The notes: generated from the sequence alone by a model not told the origin. Positions 1 through 6,622 are shown, numbered from the stretch's first letter. The stretch: DNA of 6,915 bases from Pseudomonadota bacterium (GCA_023423605.1 JAFAFF010000112.1:1-6915); one strand, 5' to 3'. Numbers and translations: made by a program.

Positions 1-1491
1 GGCGTGCATATCGTGGTAGGCACCCCGGGCCGGGTGATCGATCACCTCAACCGCGGCACCCTGGACCTGTCCGAGCTGAAGACGCTGGTGCTGGACGAAG
101 CCGACGAAATGCTGCGCATGGGCTTCATCGACGATGTCGAAGCGGTGCTCAAGAAGCTGCCGGAGCAGCGCCAGGTGGCGCTGTTCTCCGCGACCATGCC
201 GCCGGCCATCCGGCGCATCGCGCAGACCTACCTGCAGGATCCGGCGGAAGTCACCATCGCCAACAAGACCACGACCTCGGCCAACATCCGCCAGCGCTAC
301 TGGTGGGTGAGCGGCATGCACAAGCTGGATGCGCTGACCCGCATTCTGGAAGTGGAGCCGTTCGATGCGATGATCATCTTCGCGCGCACCAAGGCGGGCA
401 CCGAGGAACTGGCCGGCAAGCTGCAGGCGCGCGGGCTGGCGGCAGCGGCCATCAACGGCGACATGCAGCAGGCCCAGCGCGAGCGCACCATCGCCCAGCT
501 GAAGGACGGCAAGCTGGATATCCTGGTGGCCACCGACGTGGCTGCGCGCGGCCTGGACGTGGAGCGCATCAGCCACGTGCTGAACTACGACATCCCCTAC
601 GACACCGAAAGCTACGTGCACCGCATCGGCCGTACCGGTCGTGCCGGCCGCAGCGGCGAGGCGATCCTGTTCGCCACGCCGCGTGAAAAGGGCATGCTGC
701 GGCAGATCGAGCGCGCCACCCGGCAGCCGATCGAGGAAATGCAGCTGCCGAGCGTGGAAGCGGTGAACGACAACCGCATCAGCAAGTTCACCAGCCGCAT
801 CACCGCTACCCTGGACCAGGGGGGCCTGGACTTCTATCGCCAGCTGCTGGAGCGTTTCGCTGCCGAGAACGACGTGCCGGCGACCGATGTCGCCGCCGCG
901 CTGGCGAAGATGCTGCAGGGCGATACGCCGTTCCTGCTGCAGCCGCCGGTGCGTGCCCCGCGCGAGGAACGCGCACCGCGCGAGCGCTTCGAGCGCGATC
1001 GTGGCGACCGTTCGGAGCGTGCACCGCGCTTCGAGCGCGGACCGCGCCAGGAGGGTGAAGGCTTCCAGGAACGTCCGCGTCGTGACGTGCCGCCGCGTGG
1101 CGCGCCGGAGCAGGGCATGGAGACCTTCCGCATCGAAGTGGGCCACCAGCACGGCGTCAAGCCGGCCAACATCGTGGGCGCCATCGCGAACGAAGCCGGC
1201 CTGGAAAGCCGTTTCATCGGCCGTATCGACATCCATGATGGCTTCTCGCTGCTGGACCTGCCGGTGGACATGCCGCAGGACGTGCTCTCCCACCTGAAGA
1301 AGGTCTGGGTATCGGGCCAGCAGCTGCAGATGCGTCGCCTGGAAGCCGGTGAGGACACCAGTCCTGCACCGCGTACCTTCAAGCCGCGCTTCGACAAGGG
1401 CGGGCCGCGCCGTGGCCCCGGTGGCCCGGGTGGCAACGACCGTCCGCCGAGGCGGGATGGTTTCAAGCCGCGTGGTCCGCGCAGCTTCTGA
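1..1491 (+). CDS. deaD: ATP-dependent DEAD-box RNA helicase, DeaD/CsdA type (5' end missing)
   Basis: This ATP-driven RNA helicase unwinds short RNA duplexes. In the DeaD/CsdA family it helps large-subunit ribosome assembly, mRNA decay and growth in the cold, in the cytoplasm. The frame is open from base 1, and the visible part starts at motif Ib (TPGR). In order it shows motif II DEAD (94-105), motif III SAT (187-195), the motif IV region IIFARTK, motif V ATDVAARGLDV, and motif VI HRIGRTGR (619-642). Next come a DeaD-type dimerisation region (about 766-930), an Arg/Glu-rich disordered linker (943-1116), a DbpA-like RNA-binding domain (about 1117-1350) and a Gly/Arg/Pro-rich tail ending at TGA 1489-1491. 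The near residue-for-residue match to remembered E. coli CsdA through the core, including DEADEMLRMGFI, supports deaD over dbpA, rhlE or srmB. Roughly 125 N-terminal residues, including the Q motif and Walker A, lie outside the window. A strong terminator follows directly, so this is probably the last gene of its transcript. Confidence 0.95.
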   Translation, partial: GVHIVVGTPGRVIDHLNRGTLDLSELKTLVLDEADEMLRMGFIDDVEAVLKKLPEQRQVALFSATMPPAIRRIAQTYLQDPAEVTIANKTTTSANIRQRYWWVSGMHKLDALTRILEVEPFDAMIIFARTKAGTEELAGKLQARGLAAAAINGDMQQAQRERTIAQLKDGKLDILVATDVAARGLDVERISHVLNYDIPYDTESYVHRIGRTGRAGRSGEAILFATPREKGMLRQIERATRQPIEEMQLPSVEAVNDNRISKFTSRITATLDQGGLDFYRQLLERFAAENDVPATDVAAALAKMLQGDTPFLLQPPVRAPREERAPRERFERDRGDRSERAPRFERGPRQEGEGFQERPRRDVPPRGAPEQGMETFRIEVGHQHGVKPANIVGAIANEAGLESRFIGRIDIHDGFSLLDLPVDMPQDVLSHLKKVWVSGQQLQMRRLEAGEDTSPAPRTFKPRFDKGGPRRGPGGPGGNDRPPRRDGFKPRGPRSF

Positions 1492-1515
1492 TTTCCGGGT
1501 GATGTGATAGCCCTG

Positions 1516-1543
1516 CGCCAGCCTCCGGGCTGGCGTTTTTTTT
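1516..1543 (+). terminator. Rho-independent terminator of the helicase gene
   Basis: A perfect 8-bp GC-rich stem (CGCCAGCC at 1516-1523 pairing with GGCTGGCG at 1528-1535) closes a TCCG tetraloop and is followed immediately by eight T residues (1536-1543). It starts 25 bp after the helicase stop codon and points in the same direction. The T-run lies on only one side, so it should act on the + strand only, and it separates the helicase from the c-di-GMP gene downstream. Confidence 0.93.
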
Positions 1544-1589
1544 CGTCCCGCGACAGGCGTGGACAGGCGCAGGGCACCGCCGATGCCTG

Positions 1590-1618
1590 CTGACAGGGGC
1601 CTCGCCAGGGTGCAAGAT
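1590..1618 (+). promoter_or_regulatory. Weak candidate sigma-70 promoter for the GGDEF-EAL gene
   Basis: CTGACA (1590-1595) matches the -35 consensus at five of six positions. It sits 17 bp before CAAGAT (1613-1618), which matches the -10 consensus at only three of six. A start near 1625 would give a leader of about 40 bases carrying the ribosome binding site. The upstream terminator implies that some promoter must lie in 1544-1665, but the -10 here is poor. The same gap also holds short GACAGGCG direct repeats at 1552-1559 and 1562-1569, with no clear meaning. Confidence 0.22.
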
Positions 1619-1651
1619 GCAGGAGCAGCAGTCAGGATCAACCATCGGTTC

Positions 1652-1658
1652 AGGGGGA
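1652..1658 (+). promoter_or_regulatory. Shine-Dalgarno site of the GGDEF-EAL gene
   Basis: AGGGGGA lies seven bases before ATG 1666. It supports that ATG as the start of the 791-residue protein. The translated product then has a short N-terminal tail and a first membrane helix at about residue 23, as expected for a two-helix membrane sensor. Confidence 0.7.
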
Positions 1659-1665
1659 ACCAGGC

Positions 1666-4041
1666 ATGGACGAGGCCGGGACGGGTGCAGGAAGGCCGCA
1701 GTTCGCAACCACGCGCGGGTTGACCCTGCGCTTTGCGTTGCTGACCGGCATGGCGGTGGGTCTGGTGGGTATCTCCGTGCTGGTGCAGGAGCTGCAGGCG
1801 GCCTCCACCGCATGGATCATCGGCCAGAACCATTGGTCGCGGGGCCAGCAGGGCGCCGTGGCCGCCCTGTACCGGTACGCCGACAGCGGCGATCCGCATC
1901 AACTGCAGGTGGCCCGTGCCGGGCTTTCGGTGCCGCTGGCCGACCTGGCCGCCAGGCATGCGCTCGAACAGCCACGGCCGGATACAGCGGCAGCGCGTGC
2001 GGCCCTGCTGCGTGGCCATAACAGCGAGGCCGACGTTCGCCGTCTGATCGTTTCCTACCAGCATGGTCGTGATCTGGCATATTTCCGCGACGCAGCGCGG
2101 ATATGGCGCGAATCGGACGCGGCGCTGCTGGAACTGGCCGCGATCGGCGACCGCCTGGAGCAGGGATTCGCCAGTGCCTCGATGGACGAGGCCGAGATCC
2201 GCCGTCATCAAGGAAGGCTTCTGGCGCTGGATGAGGAACTGCAGGAAAAGGGCCGCGCCTTCTCGCGGGCGTTGGCCAGCATGGCCGGCCTGGCGCGCAT
2301 GACCACGCTGCTGGCCGGCGCGTTTTCGGTACTGGCAATCACGTTGGCGGGCGTGCTGCTGGCCCGGCGCGTGCGGACCGACCTGATGGAACAGGAAAGC
2401 CGGTTCCGTACCGCGTTCTACCAGGCCAGCGTGGGCATGCTGGAACTGGACGCACAGGGCGGCCTGGTGGAGGTCAACCAGGCATTGGCCGACCTGCTGC
2501 AGCGTCCGCGCCGGCAACTGATGCACCTGCACCTGCGTGAGCTGCTGGCCGAAGGCGAACTGGTGCTGGACGCGAAGGGGAACATCGACTGGCCGCAGCA
2601 GCTGAAGGCGGGCGAGCTGCGGTTCCTGCGCGCCGATGGCAGCCTGATGTGGGGGCGCTGGAGCGGCACGTCGTTGTCGCGCGGCAAGCAGGGGCTGTCG
2701 ATCTTCGCGATCGTGGAAGACGTCAGCCAGAACCATGCGCTGGCTCGTGAAGTGCAGCACCATGCCAGCCACGATCCGCTTACCGGGCTGGTCAACCGGC
2801 GCGAGGTGGAGCGGCTGCTGGAACAGGCGCTGCAGCAGGTGCGTGGCGATGGCGGTGTACATGCGCTTTGCCATCTGGACCTGGACCACTTCAAGCTGGT
2901 CAACGATACCGTCGGCCATGCAATGGGCGACCAGGTGCTGGCCACCTTTGCCGAGCAGCTGAAGAGCATGCTGCGGGACGGCGATTGGGTCGGCCGGCTG
3001 GGCGCGGACGAATTCGCGCTGTTCCTGTGCGATGCGGGCCAGGAAAAGGCGGCGCAGATACTGCAGCAGGTGATGCGCGCGCTGCGCCGCATCGCGCAGC
3101 CGGACGATGGCACGCCGGCCATCAGCTGCAGCGTGGGGGTGGTGGAAATCACGGCCGATGCGCCGGACGTGAACTGGCTGCTGAGCGCGGCCGACAATGC
3201 CTGCCACGCCGCCAAGCAGGCCGGCCGCAACCGCGTCCACTGGTTCAGCGAGGACCGCCTGGTGCTGGACGAGCGGCGCAGCGAGGCCGACCGCCTGCGC
3301 CGGGTCAGCCAGGCCATCGCCGATGGCCGCATGGTGCTGTTCGCGCAGCGCATCGCCACTGTCGGCGATTGGTCGCGCCTGCATTACGAGGTGCTGGTCA
3401 GGATGCGCGACGAACAGGGCCGCCTGCATGGGCCGGGCGAGTTCATCGCGGCGGTGGAACGTTATGGAATGGGCATGTCGCTGGATCGCTGCGTGCTGTC
3501 GATGCTGTTCGCGCATCTGCAGCAATGCCCTGCGCACGTGGACCGGCTGGGCCTGTGCAACGTCAACGTGTCGGCACAATCGATCGCCGAGCCGAGTTTT
3601 CTTGCATTCGTCACCGACCTGCTGGAACGCAATCGTTCCGTCGCGCGGCGACTGTGTTTCGAGATCACCGAAACGGCCGTCATCAGCAACCTGGCCCAGG
3701 CCCGGATATTCATCGATGCGGTGAAGCGCCAGGGCTGCCGCATCGCCCTGGACGATTTCGGGTCCGGTGCCGCGTCCTTCGATTACCTGCGGCAGTTGCC
3801 GGCGGACCTGCTGAAGATCGACGGTACCTTCGTACGTGAGCTGCAGACCGATCCGGTAAGTCGCGCCACCGTGCGCGCCATGGCGGCGCTGGGGCGCGAA
3901 CTGCAGCTGGAAGTGGTCGCCGAATGGGTGGAATCCGATGCCATCGCGCGGCAACTGGTGGACATGGGCGTGCAGGGATTGCAGGGCCATGCGATAGCCC
4001 GTCCGCAGCCGTTGCAGGACATCACCTGCTCGAGTGCCTGA
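1666..4041 (+). CDS. Membrane-anchored PAS-GGDEF-EAL protein, probable c-di-GMP phosphodiesterase
   Basis: This 791-residue inner-membrane signalling protein is predicted to turn over cyclic-di-GMP, which controls biofilm and motility. TM1 lies at about 23-40, a helical periplasmic sensor at 41-211, TM2 at 213-233, a PAS domain at about 244-355, GGDEF at about 366-535 and EAL at about 540-785. In GGDEF the metal/GTP segment DLDHFKLVNDTVGHAMGD (from D405) is canonical, and the inhibitory I-site RxxD is present (R437, D440). The signature itself reads GADEF (446-450), with Ala in place of the second Gly. In EAL the catalytic set is intact: EVL at E575, N634, E666, D696/D697, K717, E753 and Q773. 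I infer a phosphodiesterase whose GGDEF may be regulatory or weakly active. The periplasmic part (motifs NHWSRGQQGAVAALYRYA and VPLADLAARHALE) matches no domain I can name with certainty. The gene follows a terminator, so it is probably transcribed from its own promoter. It ends shortly before rluF. Confidence 0.93.
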   Translation: MDEAGTGAGRPQFATTRGLTLRFALLTGMAVGLVGISVLVQELQAASTAWIIGQNHWSRGQQGAVAALYRYADSGDPHQLQVARAGLSVPLADLAARHALEQPRPDTAAARAALLRGHNSEADVRRLIVSYQHGRDLAYFRDAARIWRESDAALLELAAIGDRLEQGFASASMDEAEIRRHQGRLLALDEELQEKGRAFSRALASMAGLARMTTLLAGAFSVLAITLAGVLLARRVRTDLMEQESRFRTAFYQASVGMLELDAQGGLVEVNQALADLLQRPRRQLMHLHLRELLAEGELVLDAKGNIDWPQQLKAGELRFLRADGSLMWGRWSGTSLSRGKQGLSIFAIVEDVSQNHALAREVQHHASHDPLTGLVNRREVERLLEQALQQVRGDGGVHALCHLDLDHFKLVNDTVGHAMGDQVLATFAEQLKSMLRDGDWVGRLGADEFALFLCDAGQEKAAQILQQVMRALRRIAQPDDGTPAISCSVGVVEITADAPDVNWLLSAADNACHAAKQAGRNRVHWFSEDRLVLDERRSEADRLRRVSQAIADGRMVLFAQRIATVGDWSRLHYEVLVRMRDEQGRLHGPGEFIAAVERYGMGMSLDRCVLSMLFAHLQQCPAHVDRLGLCNVNVSAQSIAEPSFLAFVTDLLERNRSVARRLCFEITETAVISNLAQARIFIDAVKRQGCRIALDDFGSGAASFDYLRQLPADLLKIDGTFVRELQTDPVSRATVRAMAALGRELQLEVVAEWVESDAIARQLVDMGVQGLQGHAIARPQPLQDITCSSA

Positions 4042-4073
4042 GGCGGATGGATGCCGGCGCCGCCGCGATGCCT

Positions 4074-4079
4074 GATAAT
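4074..4079 (+). promoter_or_regulatory. Candidate -10 box for leaderless rluF transcript
   Basis: GATAAT differs from the TATAAT consensus only at the first base, which stands out in such GC-rich DNA. It ends six bases before ATG 4086, so transcription would start at or within a base or two of the ATG, giving an mRNA with no leader. This fits the absence of any Shine-Dalgarno sequence in front of the ATG. No convincing -35 hexamer is seen 16-18 bp upstream, which weakens the call. Confidence 0.35.
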
Positions 4080-4085
4080 GCGCGG

Positions 4086-4808
4086 ATGACCATCCGTCTC
4101 AACAAACATATCGCCGAAACCGGTTTCTGCTCCCGCCGCGAGGCCGACCGGTTGATCGGCGAGCGCCGCGTCACCATCAATGGACAACCCGCCGGCACCG
4201 GCGCGGTGGTCGGCGAGGGCGACGAGGTGCGCGTGGACGGCCAGCCGCTGCGCGCGCGGCAGGCCCGCCGTCCCGGCGCGCGCCGGCATGTCTACATCGT
4301 GCTCAACAAGCCGGTGGGCATCACCTGCACCACCGAAAGCTCGGTGAAGGGCAACATCGTCGATTTCGTCGGCCATGAACAACGCATCTTCCCGGTGGGG
4401 CGGCTGGACAAGGATTCCGAAGGGCTGATCCTGATGACCAGCAACGGCGACATCGTCAACCAGATCCTGCGTGCGGAAAATGGCCACCAGAAGGAATACC
4501 TGGTGGCGGTGAACAAGCCGGTGACCGACGAGTTCCTGCGTGGCATGGCGCGCGGCGTGCGCATCCATGACCAGATGACGCTGCCCTGCCGCACCGCGCG
4601 CATCGCCAAGTTCGGCTTCCGCATCACCCTGCAGCAGGGCCTGAACCGGCAGATCCGTCTGATGGCGGCCGAGTTCGGCTACCGCGTGACCCAGCTGCGG
4701 CGGGTGCGCATCGACAACATAAAGATCGGGGCGCTCAGGCCGGGCCAGTGGCGCAACCTCACCGAGCAGGAACTGCGCGGTCTGCTGCCGGCACATGCCG
4801 ACTGGTAA
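4086..4808 (+). CDS. rluF: 23S rRNA pseudouridine synthase, RluF type (U2604)
   Basis: This enzyme isomerises a uridine of 23S rRNA to pseudouridine; E. coli RluF modifies U2604 and also tRNA-Tyr U35. The 240-residue product has an N-terminal S4 RNA-binding domain (about 4-55, with NKHIAETGFCSRREADRLI). The RsuA/RluB/E/F catalytic domain follows: LNKPVGI at 73-79, NIVDFV at 90-95, the catalytic Asp in GRLDKDSEGL (D108), KEYLV, and QGLNRQIR near the end. NIVDFV, FPVGRLDKDSEGL and ILRAENGHQKEYLV closely match remembered E. coli RluF, so RluF is preferred over RluB or RluE. E. coli RluF is about 290 residues; here the basic C-terminal tail is absent. ATG 4086 is chosen because the S4 domain begins at once and a -10-like box precedes it. 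In-frame ATGs at 4068 (giving MPDNAR, resembling the E. coli N-terminus) and 4047 are alternatives, and none has a good Shine-Dalgarno. It starts 44 bp after the GGDEF-EAL stop. Confidence 0.9.
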   Translation: MTIRLNKHIAETGFCSRREADRLIGERRVTINGQPAGTGAVVGEGDEVRVDGQPLRARQARRPGARRHVYIVLNKPVGITCTTESSVKGNIVDFVGHEQRIFPVGRLDKDSEGLILMTSNGDIVNQILRAENGHQKEYLVAVNKPVTDEFLRGMARGVRIHDQMTLPCRTARIAKFGFRITLQQGLNRQIRLMAAEFGYRVTQLRRVRIDNIKIGALRPGQWRNLTEQELRGLLPAHADW

Positions 4809-4841
4809 GGCGGGTGGCCCCGTGCCGCGCCCGTCGCCGGC

Positions 4842-5765
4842 TCAACCGCTGGCCGCAGGCGAGCGGGCTGTTGCGGGTCGCCTGGCGAGCAGCGGATGGG
4901 CGAACACGGCGCCGACGATCATGGCTACGCCCAGGTAGAACCAGCCGGTCATTTCGTACTGTTCGTGCAGCAGCACCATCGCCAGCAGCACGGCATAGAC
5001 CGGTTCAAGATTGGTCACCAACTGCACGGTGTAGGCGCTGAGATGGCGCAGGGCGACCAGTGCCAGGGCGAATGGCAGCAACGTGCAGGCACCGGCCAGG
5101 ACCAGCAGCAGCAGGCCATCGTGCAGGTCCGGCACGATCCACAACGGGCTGGCCAGGGCCGGCAGCAGCCAGGGCATCAAGGGCGCCAGCAGCGTGAGCG
5201 CCAGCGTGCCGGCACCCAGTTCCAGGGCGGTCACGGTGAGCGGATCGGCATGGCTGACCAGCCGCTTGTTGAGCGAGCCGAACACCGCCACCAGCAGCGC
5301 CGACAGGGCGCCGACCAGCACGCCCAGCCGCATCCCATCGGGCACGCCACCCACCACCAGCGCCACGCCCGGCAGCACGGCGATGCCGAACAGCAGTTCG
5401 CGCAGCTGGAAAGGACGCCTGGCGACCCAGGGTTCGATGACCGAGGTGAACACCGGCGCCAGCGCGATGCAGGTGGCGGCAACCGACGCATTGGCCAGTT
5501 TCACCGCGCCGTAGAAGGTCAGCCAGTGCAGCGCCACCAGCGCGCCGACGCCGCAGTAGCCGGCCACCAGGCGCGGCGAAAGCTGGCGCAGCCCGCGCCA
5601 TACCCGTGGCAGCAGTGCCAGCATGGCCACCACCAGCAGCATGCGCCACCACACCAGCGGCAGCGCTGGCAGGGTGATCAGCTTGCCAAGGATGGCGGTG
5701 ATGCCCCACAGCAGCACGCAGAAATGGATCTGGAAAAGGGCCTTGCGATGGTCGGGGCTGTTCAT
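4842..5765 (-). CDS. EamA/DMT-superfamily transporter (10 TM)
   Basis: This 307-residue inner-membrane protein belongs to the drug/metabolite transporter superfamily, whose members export amino acids, nucleosides or small metabolites. The substrate cannot be read from the sequence. Two EamA repeats of about five hydrophobic helices each are evident. The first runs from FCVLLWGITAILGKL (about 15-29) through the WWR of helix 2 (R41) to ALAPVFTSVIEP (101-112). The second ends with the matching signature LEPVYAVLLAMVLLHEQ and a last helix before a short basic tail. Length is normal for the family. ATG 5765 is chosen because it begins a usual short cytoplasmic N-terminus (MNSPDHRK). A TTG at 5783 would add six residues and is less likely. 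Neither has a Shine-Dalgarno. It lies 39 bp downstream of the DUF72 gene on the same strand, so cotranscription is possible, and its stop faces the rluF stop across 33 bp. Confidence 0.9.
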   Translation of the reverse strand: MNSPDHRKALFQIHFCVLLWGITAILGKLITLPALPLVWWRMLLVVAMLALLPRVWRGLRQLSPRLVAGYCGVGALVALHWLTFYGAVKLANASVAATCIALAPVFTSVIEPWVARRPFQLRELLFGIAVLPGVALVVGGVPDGMRLGVLVGALSALLVAVFGSLNKRLVSHADPLTVTALELGAGTLALTLLAPLMPWLLPALASPLWIVPDLHDGLLLLVLAGACTLLPFALALVALRHLSAYTVQLVTNLEPVYAVLLAMVLLHEQYEMTGWFYLGVAMIVGAVFAHPLLARRPATARSPAASG

Positions 5766-5771
5766 CGCGGT

Positions 5772-5777
5772 ATTGTG
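5772..5777 (-). promoter_or_regulatory. Weak candidate -10 box for leaderless transporter transcript
   Basis: Read on the - strand, CACAAT (four of six matches to TATAAT) ends exactly six bases before ATG 5765, the same spacing as GATAAT to ATG in front of rluF. No Shine-Dalgarno precedes this ATG. The box sits in the 39-bp gap after the DUF72 stop, so it could give the transporter its own leaderless transcript. The match is modest and may be chance. Confidence 0.2.
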
Positions 5778-5804
5778 CGGCAAGCACGCCGCCGCAGCGA
5801 TGGT

Positions 5805-6617
5805 TCAAGCGGCGTCACAGCGTTCCTGCAGGGCGATTGCCGCTGCGGGATTGCGTGCCTTGCCGGCGCCGATGCACAACAGGTAGACCGCACGCGGGAC
5901 CTGCGGGGCGGCTGCGGCGAGCCGTGGCAGGTCGGCCACCGCCTGGCCATCGGCCCACGCCCTGGCGCGTGCCGCCCAGGCCTGCTGCAGTGGCGCTGGC
6001 AGGCCCGACGTCAGACGTGACTGTGTGCGCTTGATCCGCACATAGACGAAATCGGCGGTGAGGTCGCCATGCGGCTCGGCATCGACGCTGTCCTCGATGA
6101 CCAGCGCAATGCCATGGGCACGCGCCGCCAGTACCAGGGCTTCGTCCACCATGCCGGTGTTGCGTACTTCCAGTGCATGCTGCAGTGGGATGCCATCCAG
6201 CATGCCGGGCAGCTGCGCCATGAAGGTTGCCAGCGCCGGTGCGTCGGCCGGATGGTCCGGTGCGAACTGCCAGAGCAGCGGGCCGAGCCGGTCGCCCAGC
6301 CCCAGCGCGGCGCGCAGGAAGGGTCCGGCAGCCTCGACGGTGGCGGACAGATCGCGGCGCTGCACGAGGTAACGCGGCGCTTTCAGGGAAAAGCGGAAAC
6401 CGTCGGGTGTCTGCGCGGCCCACTGCGCGCACTGGGCGGCCGTCGGTGTCCGGTAGAAGGTGCCGTTGATCTCGATGCAGCGCAGCGCGTTGCTGGCGAA
6501 CGCCAGCTCCCCGCGTTGTGGCAGGCGCTGCGGATAGAACATGCCGTGCCGCCATGCCGGGAATATCCAGCCGCCAATGCCGCAGCGGATCGGTGCGGGC
6601 GTTTTCGGGGTTGTCAT
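5805..6617 (-). CDS. DUF72 family protein, YecE-like (function unknown)
   Basis: This 270-residue, probably cytoplasmic protein belongs to the DUF72 (YecE-like) family, which has a TIM-barrel-like fold and no firmly established activity. Length matches E. coli YecE (about 272). Family hallmarks run in order: GIGGWIFPAWRHGMFYP at 13-29, IEINGTFYRTP at 48-58, FRFSLKAPR at 74-82 (K79 being the strongly conserved Lys), LLWQFAPD, LEVRN and the late strand FVYVRIK. The usual FVYLRLHG near the end reads FVYVRIKRT here, a mild departure. There is no signal peptide or membrane segment. ATG 6617 is chosen because GGGAGGAG sits five bases upstream. A GTG at 6638 would add seven residues and place that site inside the coding region. 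The gene is first in a possible two-gene unit with the EamA transporter and diverges from the serine hydrolase gene. No substrate or pathway can be inferred from these neighbours. Confidence 0.9.
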   Translation of the reverse strand: MTTPKTPAPIRCGIGGWIFPAWRHGMFYPQRLPQRGELAFASNALRCIEINGTFYRTPTAAQCAQWAAQTPDGFRFSLKAPRYLVQRRDLSATVEAAGPFLRAALGLGDRLGPLLWQFAPDHPADAPALATFMAQLPGMLDGIPLQHALEVRNTGMVDEALVLAARAHGIALVIEDSVDAEPHGDLTADFVYVRIKRTQSRLTSGLPAPLQQAWAARARAWADGQAVADLPRLAAAAPQVPRAVYLLCIGAGKARNPAAAIALQERCDAA

Positions 6618-6622
6618 GCTGT

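Noticed and set aside
834..1577. A 247-codon open frame on the - strand covering the 3' part of the helicase and its terminator.
   Set aside because: It overlaps a certain gene and reads through the terminator hairpin; the Arg/Ser/Pro-rich product mirrors the Arg/Gly-rich helicase tail.
2418..3359. A 313-codon open frame on the - strand inside the GGDEF-EAL gene, very rich in Ser, Arg and Cys.
   Set aside because: The composition is typical of an antisense shadow frame, and it is wholly contained in a gene with clear PAS and GGDEF domains.
2868..3839. A 323-codon open frame on the + strand in another frame of the GGDEF-EAL gene.
   Set aside because: Out-of-frame shadow rich in Arg, Gly, Ala and Pro; the in-frame protein has catalytic motifs throughout this stretch.
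3783..4796. A 337-codon open frame on the - strand opposite rluF and the end of the GGDEF-EAL gene.
   Set aside because: It is a shadow of strongly recognised coding sequence on the + strand, a common effect in GC-rich DNA. No motif or ribosome binding site supports it.
5781..5783. TTG as start of the EamA transporter.
   Set aside because: It adds only six residues, has no ribosome binding site, and ATG 5765 gives a typical N-terminus for the family.
4896..6020. A 374-codon open frame on the + strand across the transporter and DUF72 genes, rich in Gln, His, Gly and Arg.
   Set aside because: It is antisense to two genes with clear family motifs, and its composition is what the complement of Leu/Ala-rich GC-biased codons gives. 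It has no recognisable domain and spans a gene boundary.
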